From IMG/VR virus record IMGVR_UViG_3300022752_000082, positions 1-57,128 of that record: a stretch of 57,128 bases of DNA; one strand, written 5' to 3'. This DNA comes from a virus. The position numbers and the translations under genes are program-made. This document shows positions 7,186-13,106 of this stretch, one piece after another. Under the pieces are notes generated by a model. The model had not been told where the DNA came from. It was given only the letters and a program-made list of their open reading frames with translations, and did no database searches. The number at the start of each line of letters is the position of its first letter. Within the stretch, counting starts at the first letter, position 1.

Positions 7186-7350
7186 CTACTTGCGCGGCGC
7201 CTTCAGCAGCATGCCGATCAGGCCCGCGGTTGCCCCGGGGGAGAGGTCTCTGAACCCCCAGAGGGCCTCGTCGATCAGTCCGCGGTACCGTACCGGTACC
7301 CGGCGCTCGACCGCGAGTCGCTCGAGCAGCTCGCGCTGCTTCGGGCTCAC
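7186..7350 (-). CDS. Stand-alone KQR-domain small protein
   Basis: 54 aa from GTG. 'SPKQRELLERLAVERRVPVRYRGLIDEAL...LSPGATAGLIGMLLKAPRK' aligns along its length with residues 8-58 of the protein at 2859-3422, so it is a one-domain paralogue. The GTG overlaps the TGA of the 32-aa ORF upstream (TGGTGA). The frame stays open upstream as Pro/Glu-rich sequence, so an N-terminal extension or a frameshift joining it to the upstream ORF cannot be excluded. Confidence 0.55.
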   Translation of the reverse strand: MSPKQRELLERLAVERRVPVRYRGLIDEALWGFRDLSPGATAGLIGMLLKAPRK

Positions 7351-7445
7351 CAGCGGCTCCGGCTCCGGCGCGGACGCTGTGCGCGCCGCGCGGTGCCCCG
7401 GGTGAACCGGTAGACCTTGCGTGCTTTGAGGATGCTGTAGATCAT
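7347..7445 (-). CDS. Leaderless 32-aa basic micro-ORF
   Basis: Begins MIYSILKARKVYRFT and ends in an Arg-rich tail. The ATG is 6 bases after TATAAT, as in five other genes nearby, so the start is well supported even though the protein is tiny. It may be a true leader peptide coupled to the KQR-domain ORF, or the N-terminal part of a frameshifted gene. Confidence 0.45.
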   Translation of the reverse strand: MIYSILKARKVYRFTRGTARRAQRPRRSRSRW

Positions 7446-7448
7446 GAG

Positions 7449-7469
7449 TCTATTATACCACTTTTAGAA
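7449..7469 (-). promoter_or_regulatory. Cassette promoter, leaderless type
   Basis: TTCTAAAAGTGG box with TATAAT; AGACTC then ATG. The upstream gene's TTC-TAA stop lies inside the box. Confidence 0.8.
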
Positions 7470-7676
7470 CTCATCGGCGGCAAGTTCTTCGAGCCACTCG
7501 GCCAGGCACTTTTGCGCGAGCGCGTCGGTCTTGTGGCTGTGGCCGCAGCACGTCGTGGTGCCGTCATGCCAGATGATCCTCGCACCGTACCTCGCGAATG
7601 ACGAGTATCCGGCCTGGAGGTATGTGTCTGAGCCCGCGACCTGCTTCGCGGCCGGGGCTGTGGTGGTAGGTTCCAT
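7464..7676 (-). CDS. Hypothetical small protein, leaderless
   Basis: 70 aa, not recognised. 'YSSFARYGARIIWHDGTTTCCGHSHKTDALAQKCLAEWLEEL' has a beta hairpin with CC/HxH, possibly metal-binding, followed by a helix. The ATG is exactly 6 bases after TATAAT (no ribosome site), and its TAA stop is the TTCTAA of the next promoter. Confidence 0.7.
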   Translation of the reverse strand: MEPTTTAPAAKQVAGSDTYLQAGYSSFARYGARIIWHDGTTTCCGHSHKTDALAQKCLAEWLEELAADEF

Positions 7677-7679
7677 GAG

Positions 7680-7700
7680 TCTATTATAACACCTGTAGAA
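7680..7700 (-). promoter_or_regulatory. Cassette promoter, leaderless type
   Basis: Box variant TTCTACAGGTG, -10 TATAAT, drives 7464-7676. Confidence 0.75.
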
Positions 7701-7711
7701 AGTACCGGTGC

Positions 7712-7733
7712 GCCCGGGGCTTGCGCCCCGGGC
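7712..7733 (-). terminator. GC hairpin
   Basis: A perfect 9-bp stem GCCCGGGGC/GCCCCGGGC with a TTGC loop lies between the stop at 7746 and the next promoter. It is the clearest example of the hairpin that closes a cassette. Confidence 0.6.
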
Positions 7734-7745
7734 CCGCGTGTCCGG

Positions 7746-8183
7746 TCAGATGAAGTCGCTCGTCCGGAGCCCGGTGTCGTTGCCCTGGCTGTCGTAGGCG
7801 AACGGGTCGAGGCCGACGCGGTCCCCGTAGCCCGAGTAGTAGAGGGCTTCCGCGTCGCGGTCGCGATCGGACTGCCGGGTGCCCTCTCGGGCCTCGTCGG
7901 CTGCCCACTCGGCCGCGGCTTCCGCGCACCACTCGATGCGCTCGGCCTCGGTCATCTCGAACACCGACATCTGCTTGTCGCCGACGTAGAACCGGTAGTT
8001 CACGTAGGTCGCCGTGAAGCCCTTGTGCAGGGACTGCCAGGCGTCCTCGCCGACTCCGGCTGGTGCCGGCGGAACCTCGAGCGGCGCGTGCCACACGGTC
8101 TCGCCGGTCGCCGCACGGGTGTGCGGAAGCATGCCGTCTTCGGTCAACTCGAGGTTCATCGAGTCGAGGTAGGTGGATGTCAT
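7746..8183 (-). CDS. Hypothetical acidic protein
   Basis: 145 aa, not recognised. The first half has strands ('NYRFYVGDKQMSVFEM') and the second an acidic Ala-rich helix ('EWCAEAAAEWAADEAREG'), ending in an Asp/Gly-rich tail. 'VYVGDRQITLW' in the gene at 9564-9797 resembles its 'FYVGDKQMSVF', so the two may share a small domain. Leader hairpin (GTCGGC/GCCGGC) and GAAAGGAC site present. Confidence 0.7.
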   Translation of the reverse strand: MTSTYLDSMNLELTEDGMLPHTRAATGETVWHAPLEVPPAPAGVGEDAWQSLHKGFTATYVNYRFYVGDKQMSVFEMTEAERIEWCAEAAAEWAADEAREGTRQSDRDRDAEALYYSGYGDRVGLDPFAYDSQGNDTGLRTSDFI

Positions 8184-8224
8184 TGCGTATGTCCTTTCGG
8201 TTAGTGCCGGCGGTTGCCGACAAG

Positions 8225-8245
8225 TCTATTATAACACTTGTAGAA
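8225..8245 (-). promoter_or_regulatory. Cassette promoter for 7746-8183
   Basis: Box TTCTACAAGTG, -10 TATAAT, hairpin leader. Confidence 0.78.
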
Positions 8246-8256
8246 GTGGTCTCGTC

Positions 8257-8430
8257 TCAGACGAGTCCGAACCTCCGGCGCAGTTCGGCGGCCGTCACCT
8301 TGTCAAGGGTCGCCGCGACACCGGCGACGACCTCACGGACGATGTCGTCACCGGACACATCCGGATAGTCGTCCACCGCGTCGTCGATTGCGTCATTCAC
8401 TTCTTGGATGGCTTCGTCAAGTTTGGTCAT
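8257..8430 (-). CDS. Small acidic helical protein, leaderless
   Basis: 57 aa (MTKLDEAIQEVNDAID...). It is almost entirely helical and acidic, with a basic end 'ELRRRFGLV'. It resembles the 59-aa protein at 9854-10033 in layout (acidic helix, 'DYPD'/'DFPDF', second helix), so they may be distant paralogues. The ATG is 6 bases after TATAAT. Confidence 0.65.
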   Translation of the reverse strand: MTKLDEAIQEVNDAIDDAVDDYPDVSGDDIVREVVAGVAATLDKVTAAELRRRFGLV

Positions 8431-8433
8431 GAG

Positions 8434-8454
8434 TCTATTATACCACTTTTAGAA
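8434..8454 (-). promoter_or_regulatory. Cassette promoter, leaderless type
   Basis: Exact box TTCTAAAAGTG with GTATAAT. It contains the TAA stop of 8449-8829. Confidence 0.8.
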
Positions 8455-8829
8455 GTCACCGCGGTTATCATCGAACTCCTCGACTGTGACCGCGAACTTG
8501 AACGTCGACAGCGCGAGCGCGGACTCGGCCGCGTCACGGTCGCGATACACATGCCAATAGTCTGGGTTAGATGAGAACCTTTCGCCTCCGTAGGCCCACG
8601 GACCGCACCACGCCTTCTGGTCGCGTCTTCGGACCAAGACGTAGCGCAGCGCAGACTCTTCTTCACGCTCTTTGGTGGCAACAGGCACTGTCCCCAGCGG
8701 GGTGCCATCAATCTTTGTCCCGCGGCCTGCCGGCGCCGGGAACGCCAATGTAAGCAGCCCTGGCGGAGACCACAGCCGCATGTCGGCCGCCTTCAGCGGC
8801 GGAAGGTATCGTTTCTTGTCTCTTCGCAT
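8449..8829 (-). CDS. Hypothetical protein, leaderless
   Basis: 126 aa, not recognised. Basic N-terminus, Pro/Gly-rich middle ('FPAPAGRGTKIDGTPLG'), then a strand-rich domain ('ALRYVLVRRRDQKAWCGPW', 'YWHVYRDRDAAESAL', 'FKFAVTVEEFDD') of the kind seen in phage proteins that recur as single small domains. Starts 6 bases after TATAAT and ends with TTC-TAA inside the following promoter. Confidence 0.68.
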   Translation of the reverse strand: MRRDKKRYLPPLKAADMRLWSPPGLLTLAFPAPAGRGTKIDGTPLGTVPVATKEREEESALRYVLVRRRDQKAWCGPWAYGGERFSSNPDYWHVYRDRDAAESALALSTFKFAVTVEEFDDNRGDF

Positions 8830-8832
8830 GAG

Positions 8833-8853
8833 TCTATTATAACGTCTTTAGAA
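8833..8853 (-). promoter_or_regulatory. Cassette promoter, leaderless type
   Basis: Box TTCTAAAGACG with TTATAAT. It carries the TAA stop of the gene ending at 8837. Confidence 0.78.
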
Positions 8854-9100
8854 ACGTCTCGTCTGGGTACCGGTCGGCGACCTTCCGCGCGAGTCCCGGA
8901 AGCGCGCGCAGCAGAGCGCGAACGCACACCTCACAGATGTTGAACGCCTCATCCTCGCCCCACGGCTCCCACGGCGCGTCGTCAACGAAGCCGCCGTAGT
9001 AGCCCATGTCCCTGAACGGGACGACGAGCCCGCGAGAGATCAGGTGCTCGTTGACGGAGTCGCACTCGTGTACGACTCCGCACGAGTCACACGCCCGCAC
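8837..9100 (-). CDS. Zinc-ribbon protein
   Basis: 87 aa from GTG. 'RACDSCGVVHECDS' and 'FNICEVCVRALLRALPG' give two CxxC knuckles, a treble-clef-like pattern. The stop codon is the TTA-TAA of the next cassette promoter. A longer frame to 9232 would run through the upstream gene and looks like its shadow; the start between 9100 and about 9110 is uncertain. Follows 9112-9321 by 11 bases. Confidence 0.6.
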   Translation of the reverse strand: MRACDSCGVVHECDSVNEHLISRGLVVPFRDMGYYGGFVDDAPWEPWGEDEAFNICEVCVRALLRALPGLARKVADRYPDETFLKTL

Positions 9101-9111
9101 CGCCGCGGCGC

Positions 9112-9321
9112 TCAGCAGTGTCCCCAGACACGCTGGTGCATCGCGGCGATGTCGTGCGCCTGCTCCGGGCTGGTGCAGTGCATCTCGAACCGCACGGTGT
9201 CGGTCGAGTCGCCTGTCGGGCTCGAGAACCAAAGCTCGACGATGTTGCCAAAGATCATGTACCCGCGGTACGCGCCCTTGTTTATCTGCTCGAGGCTAAG
9301 TTGTTCGTCTGTCATTGCCAT
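9112..9321 (-). CDS. Hypothetical small protein
   Basis: 69 aa (MAMTDEQLSLEQINKGAYRG...). Single alpha/beta domain ('GYMIFGNIVELWFSS', 'VRFEMHCTSPEQAHDIAAMH'). Not recognised. The ATG follows GAAAGGACAAACGAC; a longer frame would start in the leader hairpin. Confidence 0.68.
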   Translation of the reverse strand: MAMTDEQLSLEQINKGAYRGYMIFGNIVELWFSSPTGDSTDTVRFEMHCTSPEQAHDIAAMHQRVWGHC

Positions 9322-9361
9322 GTCGTTTGTCCTTTCGGTTAGGTCGGCTCGTGCCGGTGAT

Positions 9362-9382
9362 TCCATTATAACACCTTTAGAA
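9362..9382 (-). promoter_or_regulatory. Cassette promoter for 9112-9321 and 8837-9100
   Basis: Box TTCTAAAGGTG, TATAATGGAATC, leader hairpin CGGC-ACGA-GCCG. Confidence 0.78.
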
Positions 9383-9384
9383 GC

Positions 9385-9567
9385 CTAGGCCCTTCTTCGC
9401 ATCGCCCACTTTGGAGCGACGCCGGCGGCCTCACAGTCGTCACAGACGAAGAATGCGCCAAGGTACCCGGCGAAGCCGCAGAGGACAGTAGCCCTATGCG
9501 TCTCGCAGGTCTGGCAGACCTTCGGCTTGGCCTTGAACCGGCCGTTTCTCGATCGCGCTTGCTTCAT
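9385..9567 (-). CDS. Zinc-ribbon small protein
   Basis: 60 aa. Basic N-terminus (MKQARSRNGRFKAKPK) then 'VCQTCETHRATVLC' and 'FFVCDDCEAAGV', two CxxC pairs. The ATG overlaps the upstream TGA (ATGA). Probably nucleic-acid-binding. Confidence 0.65.
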   Translation of the reverse strand: MKQARSRNGRFKAKPKVCQTCETHRATVLCGFAGYLGAFFVCDDCEAAGVAPKWAMRRRA

Positions 9568-9797
9568 ACCGCGAGCGCGATCCACTCGGCGAGGTTGAGG
9601 CTCCGCGTCTTGCGGAGGACCCAGACCTGCGCGTCGGCGAGGTCGTCAAAGCCCTCACCGCTCACCGCGTTCTCTTCGCCGCCGTGGCGCTTGATGACCA
9701 CGACCCTGCCGGCCGCATCGCGCCCGACCCAGAGAGTGATCTGCCTGTCGCCGACGTAGACCGCGGCCTGCGGCCACTGCATCCAGTTCGTTTCCAT
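9564..9797 (-). CDS. Hypothetical small protein
   Basis: 77 aa. Strands 'AAVYVGDRQITLWVGRD' and 'GRVVVIKRHGG', then a helix 'FDDLADAQVWVLRK'. Not recognised. Leader hairpin GCCGGC-GTCT-GCCGGC and GAAGGGAC site. Confidence 0.68.
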   Translation of the reverse strand: METNWMQWPQAAVYVGDRQITLWVGRDAAGRVVVIKRHGGEENAVSGEGFDDLADAQVWVLRKTRSLNLAEWIALAV

Positions 9798-9838
9798 GTT
9801 GTTCGTCCCTTCGGTTAGTGCCGGCAGACGCCGGCAAG

Positions 9839-9859
9839 TCTATTATAACACTTTTAGAA
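9839..9859 (-). promoter_or_regulatory. Cassette promoter for 9564-9797 and 9385-9567
   Basis: Exact consensus; holds the TAA stop of 9854-10033. Confidence 0.82.
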
Positions 9860-10033
9860 ACCCAGGTCGGCGAACGCCTCGCTGAGCTCGCGCTGCTGCC
9901 GGGCGTTGAGGCCCTCCGCGGCGACGATGTTGCTGATCACTTCTTCGACGTGTTCGGAGCCGAAGTCGGGGAAGTCCGCGGCCAGGTCCTCAAGTGCGTC
10001 GCTTGCTAGTTGCTTGATGTTGATGGTGGTCAT
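9854..10033 (-). CDS. Small acidic helical protein, leaderless
   Basis: 59 aa (MTTINIKQLASDALEDLAAD...). Mostly helix, ending 'ELSEAFADLGF'. Possible distant relative of 8257-8430 and 12808-12984. Start 6 bases after TATAAT; stop TTC-TAA within the next promoter. Confidence 0.65.
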   Translation of the reverse strand: MTTINIKQLASDALEDLAADFPDFGSEHVEEVISNIVAAEGLNARQQRELSEAFADLGF

Positions 10034-10036
10034 GAG

Positions 10037-10057
10037 TCTATTATAACGCTTTTAGAA
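10037..10057 (-). promoter_or_regulatory. Cassette promoter, leaderless type
   Basis: Box TTCTAAAAGCG with TTATAAT; contains the stop of 10041-10205. Confidence 0.8.
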
Positions 10058-10205
10058 GCTTGATGGCCTCGGCGAGGTCCGGGTGCTTCCAGTTCTTGAT
10101 GCCGATGTTGCGCAGCAGCCACTTCTTGTCGATCGGCTCGAGACGACCCGCAGGGAGATCCATGCGAGCGAGCAGCTCGTGCAGTCGGGTCTGGTCCGCG
10201 TTCAT
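10041..10205 (-). CDS. Small helical protein
   Basis: 54 aa (MNADQTRLHELLARMDLPAG...), with 'KKWLLRNIGIKNWKHPDLAEAI' as a second helical half. Ends CTA-AAA-GCG-TTA-TAA, so the last five codons are promoter sequence. Follows the next gene by 2 bases. Confidence 0.6.
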   Translation of the reverse strand: MNADQTRLHELLARMDLPAGRLEPIDKKWLLRNIGIKNWKHPDLAEAIKLLKAL

Positions 10206-10207
10206 CG

Positions 10208-10345
10208 TCAGTCCCAGTTCCCGCGGCGGCACGCCTTACGGCTGGCCTCCCGCTTCTTGTTGGGAATCGTCTGGGCCTTGAGGACATTCCGATCCGCGAA
10301 GGCTTGGCGGTCTTCTTTGTTCCACTTTGTGCTTGGTTTGGTCAT
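10208..10345 (-). CDS. Small basic protein, leaderless
   Basis: 45 aa (MTKPSTKWNKEDRQAFADRN...), rich in Lys/Arg with one Cys ('KACRRGNWD'). Start 6 bases after TATAAT. Possibly nucleic-acid-binding; not recognised. Confidence 0.6.
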   Translation of the reverse strand: MTKPSTKWNKEDRQAFADRNVLKAQTIPNKKREASRKACRRGNWD

Positions 10346-10348
10346 GAG

Positions 10349-10369
10349 TCTATTATAACACTTTTAGAA
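10349..10369 (-). promoter_or_regulatory. Cassette promoter, leaderless type
   Basis: Exact consensus, drives 10208-10345 and 10041-10205. Confidence 0.82.
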
Positions 10370-10389
10370 CTGGGTACCGCGGCTGCCGG

Positions 10390-10405
10390 CCGGGCTTGTG
10401 CCCGG
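10390..10405 (-). terminator. GC hairpin
   Basis: CCGGGC-TTGT-GCCCGG between the stop at 10425 and the next promoter. Confidence 0.5.
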
Positions 10406-10424
10406 CGCGGCGGCCTTGGTAGCC

Positions 10425-10736
10425 TCAGGCGGTGAAGTTCAGGGCCTGCACGCGCTCAAGAGCGGTCCAGGCTGCATTGCTGAGCTCGGCTTGCTTGTCC
10501 TCTGAGCGGTAGGTGGCCTGCGTGAGGTCCGCAAGGCGGAAGGCTACCACCGGGCGGAAGCCGGCATCTGACCAGCGGAGGACATACGCCTCGTGGTCAT
10601 CCACGCCCGCACGGACTTCAGTGACCACCTTGAAGAGGCCCTTGTCAGTGTTGACCAGGAGCTCCACGGTTGACCTAGCATTGTAGCCATTCGTGTTGAC
10701 GTAGTTCTCAAGCACGGCGTGCGTGTTGACTTTCAT
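10425..10736 (-). CDS. Hypothetical protein
   Basis: 103 aa. Strands 'STVELLVNTDKGLFKVVTEVRAG' and 'AYVLRWSDAGFRPVVAF', then a helix 'DKQAELSNAAWTALERVQAL'. Not recognised. A longer open frame runs upstream through the promoter and leader and is rejected because the leader carries the usual hairpin (CCGGCGC/GCGCCGG) and GAAGGGAC site. Confidence 0.68.
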   Translation of the reverse strand: MKVNTHAVLENYVNTNGYNARSTVELLVNTDKGLFKVVTEVRAGVDDHEAYVLRWSDAGFRPVVAFRLADLTQATYRSEDKQAELSNAAWTALERVQALNFTA

Positions 10737-10782
10737 TCGTTGTTGTCCCTTCGGTTGTACCGGCGCCCTTTGCGCCGGTGAT

Positions 10783-10803
10783 TCCATTATAACACTTTTA
10801 GAA
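10783..10803 (-). promoter_or_regulatory. Cassette promoter for 10425-10736
   Basis: Exact box, TATAATGGAATC. Confidence 0.82.
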
Positions 10804-10855
10804 AGTGGCGCTTGGCGGCCCGGGGCTTGCGCCCCGCGGCCGCCGCGCCTGGCTC

Positions 10856-11107
10856 TTAGGCCTCCAGGATGACCCGGTACCCGCGGTCCACCTTGGCCCA
10901 CTTCTTCTCAGCGGCGGCGGCCATGGCGGCCTGGCTGCTGGAGAAGGTGACTCGGCTGACCTGGCGGCGCACCTTTTCGGCCATGCCCCAAGAGAAGGTC
11001 ACGGTGTTCTCGCTCACGAGAATCTCGTAGACTTTCTGCTTGCCTGCCTGGCCGCGGCCCATTGGGCCGTGGTCGCTTCCCTTGGTGAGGATGATTCGCT
11101 TTTCCAT
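10856..11107 (-). CDS. Small WGR-like domain protein (paralogue)
   Basis: 83 aa, same length as the + strand gene at 4092-4343 and alike through 'PMGRGQAGKQKVYEILV', 'TVTFSWGMAEKVRRQ' and 'KVDRGYRVILEA'. Differences cluster in the middle helix. Leader hairpin CCAGCAC/GTGCTGG and GAAGGGAC site. The two copies are in opposite orientations 6.5 kb apart. Confidence 0.77.
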   Translation of the reverse strand: MEKRIILTKGSDHGPMGRGQAGKQKVYEILVSENTVTFSWGMAEKVRRQVSRVTFSSSQAAMAAAAEKKWAKVDRGYRVILEA

Positions 11108-11152
11108 CGCTGTGTCCCTTCGGTTGTACCAGCACCGGTTTGTGCTGGTGAT

Positions 11153-11173
11153 TCTATTATAACACTTTTAGAA
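11153..11173 (-). promoter_or_regulatory. Cassette promoter for 10856-11107
   Basis: Exact consensus with TATAATAGAATC. Confidence 0.82.
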
Positions 11174-11277
11174 AGTGGTTGGCGCGTTCCGCGCCGGGGC
11201 GATAAGGACGACCAGGGCGAGGTCGCGGTGCGTGTATTCTGCCCGCTTTATTCTCGCCCCGGCCGTCCCCAACCGAC

Positions 11278-11508
11278 CTAGTTGGCCGCGACCGAGCGGA
11301 CCGTGACCTGCGGCTGGCTGAGCGTCAAGAGCGCGCGGCCCAGGGTCTCCTCGACCGTCTCGCCTTTAGCCGAGGCGACGTAGAAGGTCACCGAGTCGTC
11401 GCCGCGCGAGAAGGTGACCGTGATGCGGCCCTCCCAGACGGTGACGTCGACGCCGGGGACACTGCTTTCGAAGCCAGTGCTACCGTGCATGTGAGTTGTC
11501 GTTGTCAT
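11278..11508 (-). CDS. Hypothetical small protein
   Basis: 76 aa. Two strands 'GVDVTVWEGRITVTFSRGDD' and 'SVTFYVASAKGETVEETLGRALLTL'. Thr-rich start. Not recognised. Ribosome site AAAAGGAC. Confidence 0.66.
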   Translation of the reverse strand: MTTTTHMHGSTGFESSVPGVDVTVWEGRITVTFSRGDDSVTFYVASAKGETVEETLGRALLTLSQPQVTVRSVAAN

Positions 11509-11555
11509 TGCGTATGTCCTTTTGTCGTTGTGGTTGGCCGGCTTGTGCCGGTGAG

Positions 11556-11576
11556 TCCATTATAACACTTTTAGAA
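11556..11576 (-). promoter_or_regulatory. Cassette promoter for 11278-11508
   Basis: Exact box, TATAATGGACTC, leader hairpin CCGGC-ACAA-GCCGG. Confidence 0.82.
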
Positions 11577-11586
11577 TCCCACCCCT

Positions 11587-11611
11587 GCCCGGGGGCACCG
11601 CGCCCCCGGGC
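11587..11611 (-). terminator. GC hairpin
   Basis: GCCCGGGGGC and GCCCCCGGGC arms, 10 bp, just past the stop at 11622. Confidence 0.6.
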
Positions 11612-11621
11612 CGGGTCGAGA

Positions 11622-11945
11622 TTACTTGGCTTGGAGGACCGTGTAGGCGGTCTCCGTGAGGCAGGCCGCGTAGGCCTCCGGGAAGGCGGCCTTGAGGGCC
11701 TCGCGGTCGATGTTGCTGCGGTTGCGGTGGTTCACCCGCACGCGCTCCACGCCGTTGATGACGCCGATGTCCGCGCCTTGGAGGAGAGCGCGGATTGCGT
11801 TCTCAGCCTCGGCCTTCTTCGCCTCGAGCGCCTTGATGGCCGCCTTCGCCTCGTTGAACTCGACGATCAGCGCCTCGGCGCTCGGGTCGAGGACCGCGAC
11901 GTGCTCGGAAGACACGACGGTCGTGGTGGTGGTGATTGTGGTCAT
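11622..11945 (-). CDS. Coiled-coil protein, paralogue of 24384-24710
   Basis: 107 aa. Thr/Val-rich start, then a coiled coil ('SAEALIVEFNEAKAAIKALE...'), then a conserved 'INGVERVRV' strand and a C-terminal block 'RNRSNIDREALKAAFPEAY' ending 'YTVLQAK'. The C-terminal half resembles the tail found in some phage YqaJ-type exonuclease proteins, but no nuclease is present. About two thirds of positions match 24384-24710. GAAAGGAC site supports the ATG. Confidence 0.75.
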   Translation of the reverse strand: MTTITTTTTVVSSEHVAVLDPSAEALIVEFNEAKAAIKALEAKKAEAENAIRALLQGADIGVINGVERVRVNHRNRSNIDREALKAAFPEAYAACLTETAYTVLQAK

Positions 11946-11991
11946 TGCTGTCCTTTCGGTTGTTGTCGCGGCACCCTTTGTGCCGCTGGTA

Positions 11992-12012
11992 TCCATTATA
12001 ACACTTTTAGAA
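11992..12012 (-). promoter_or_regulatory. Cassette promoter for 11622-11945
   Basis: Exact box, TATAATGGATAC, leader hairpin GCGGCAC/GTGCCGC. Confidence 0.82.
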
Positions 12013-12020
12013 AGTAGCCG

Positions 12021-12059
12021 GCGGTGGCCGGAGGCGCCATGTGCGCCGCCGGCCACCGC
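12021..12059 (-). terminator. GC hairpin
   Basis: Perfect 11-bp arms GCGGTGGCCGG/CCGGCCACCGC between the stop at 12066 and the next promoter. Confidence 0.6.
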
Positions 12060-12065
12060 GTCGAC

Positions 12066-12299
12066 CTAGACCGCGACCGCCCCGAGGTCCTCGGTGTCGA
12101 GGTTCCAGTGGTACGCGACCGCTTCGAGGTCTTCCACGTCGATGGTGAACTCGTACACGGGCCAGCCGCCTGTCGTGTACTTCGTCTTTTTCCACCGCAC
12201 AGACGGTGCCGCGTCACGCAGGTCGGCCAGCACGTCCTTGAGCGTCTCGTTGTCATCCGAGCCGCCCCAGGCCACCGGGCCCATAAAGCGCATTTTCAT
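12066..12299 (-). CDS. Hypothetical small protein, paralogue of 12419-12688
   Basis: 77 aa. 'TGGWPVYEFTIDVEDLEAVAYHW' parallels 'GGGWPQGRVIIHSKDLPAFAEFF' in the next cassette, and both begin with a short strand plus a helix of equal length. Not otherwise recognised. Ribosome site GAAGGGAC. Confidence 0.7.
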   Translation of the reverse strand: MKMRFMGPVAWGGSDDNETLKDVLADLRDAAPSVRWKKTKYTTGGWPVYEFTIDVEDLEAVAYHWNLDTEDLGAVAV

Positions 12300-12343
12300 T
12301 GATGTTGTCCCTTCGGTTGGGCGACGCGGGTGCGCCGCTGGAA

Positions 12344-12364
12344 TCCATTATAACACTTATAGAA
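12344..12364 (-). promoter_or_regulatory. Cassette promoter for 12066-12299
   Basis: Box TTCTATAAGTG, TATAATGGATTC, leader hairpin around GCGGCGC. Confidence 0.8.
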
Positions 12365-12367
12365 ACC

Positions 12368-12402
12368 GACCGGGCGAGGCGCGAACGCCCTCGCCCGGGT
12401 CG
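12368..12402 (-). terminator. GC hairpin with bulge
   Basis: GGCGAGG and CCTCGCC arms, flanked by further pairing CGACC/GGTCG, after the stop at 12419. Confidence 0.5.
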
Positions 12403-12418
12403 ATTCCTTATTCGATTG

Positions 12419-12688
12419 TTATTCGATTGTTGACGGAAGGTCGTCGGTGAGTTTGAGGAAGAAGTCGTAGTCGTCGCTGTACCCGAAGAACTCCGCGAAC
12501 GCCGGGAGATCTTTTGAGTGAATGATGACTCGGCCTTGCGGCCAGCCGCCGCCGCTTCCTTCAAACTTCCATAACTGCACGAACGCCGACGGGCAAACCC
12601 TGGTCAACTTTTCCAGCATTTGCGGCCACGTGTCGGACGTGTCGTCCCACGGTAGGTCGATGTCGTCGATAAACTTCCATTCCATCAT
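12419..12688 (-). CDS. Hypothetical small protein
   Basis: 89 aa, paralogue of 12066-12299 with an acidic C-terminal extension ('LKLTDDLPSTIE'). The adjacent position of the two suggests tandem cassette duplication followed by divergence. Start may be Met1 or Met2. Confidence 0.7.
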   Translation of the reverse strand: MMEWKFIDDIDLPWDDTSDTWPQMLEKLTRVCPSAFVQLWKFEGSGGGWPQGRVIIHSKDLPAFAEFFGYSDDYDFFLKLTDDLPSTIE

Positions 12689-12729
12689 TGTGTCCCTTCG
12701 GTTGTACCGGCGCCCTTTGCGCCGGTGAT

Positions 12730-12750
12730 TCCATTATAACACTTGTAGAA
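12730..12750 (-). promoter_or_regulatory. Cassette promoter for 12419-12688
   Basis: Box TTCTACAAGTG, TATAATGGAATC; leader hairpin CCGGCGC/GCGCCGG identical to that of 10425-10736. Confidence 0.8.
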
Positions 12751-12784
12751 ACCACGCAGGCTTCGATGGTCGCCATAGATGGAG

Positions 12785-12803
12785 TCGAGGTCGATGTCGA
12801 CCT
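12785..12803 (-). terminator. Small inverted repeat after stop
   Basis: GAGGTCGA and TCGACCTC arms just past the stop at 12808. Confidence 0.4.
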
Positions 12804-12807
12804 CGGC

Positions 12808-12984
12808 CTACGAGCGAGCGAAGACGAGTGTTTCGACGACGGCCTTCTCGAGCGCGCTCAGGCCTTCGGCGGACGCGTACGCGTCGACCAGGGCCTCGGT
12901 CGCCTCTTGGTCGCCTGCGTACTCAGCGTTCGCGGTCGCGACGATGTCGTCGGCGATCTTGATCAGTTTCTCGTTTGGTCTCAT
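12808..12984 (-). CDS. Small acidic helical protein
   Basis: 58 aa (MRPNEKLIKIADDIVATAN...), helix-rich with 'EGLSALEKAVVETLV', comparable to 'EGLNARQQRELSEAF' in 9854-10033. Leader is short and lacks the hairpin but has CGAAAGGAC. Confidence 0.62.
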   Translation of the reverse strand: MRPNEKLIKIADDIVATANAEYAGDQEATEALVDAYASAEGLSALEKAVVETLVFARS

Positions 12985-13010
12985 GTCTTGTGTCCTTTCG
13001 GGTTGTTGAG

Positions 13011-13031
13011 TCCATTATAACACTTATAGAA
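13011..13031 (-). promoter_or_regulatory. Cassette promoter for 12808-12984
   Basis: Box TTCTATAAGTG, TATAATGGACTC. Confidence 0.8.
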
Positions 13032-13036
13032 ACAGG

Positions 13037-13104
13037 CCCGTCTGCACGGCGCGTGCCTAGCGTGCCTGTGCCCGTCTGCACGGCGCGTGCCTAGCGTGCC
13101 TGTG
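13037..13104 (-). repeat. Tandem 34-bp repeat x 2 (CCCGTCTGCA family)
   Basis: Two identical 34-base copies stand between a promoter and the stop at 13107. Each begins CCCGTCTGCACGG and ends GCGTGCCTGTG. The same bipartite core appears at 19369, 19526-19620 and six places in 26.9-27.8 kb, some inside genes. Confidence 0.85.
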
Positions 13105-13106
13105 CG

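Noticed and set aside
8837-9232. 131-aa version of the zinc-ribbon gene
   Set aside because: The first 45 residues lie opposite no other gene but inside the upstream coding sequence in another frame and look like its shadow; a start near 9100 fits the 11-base gap.
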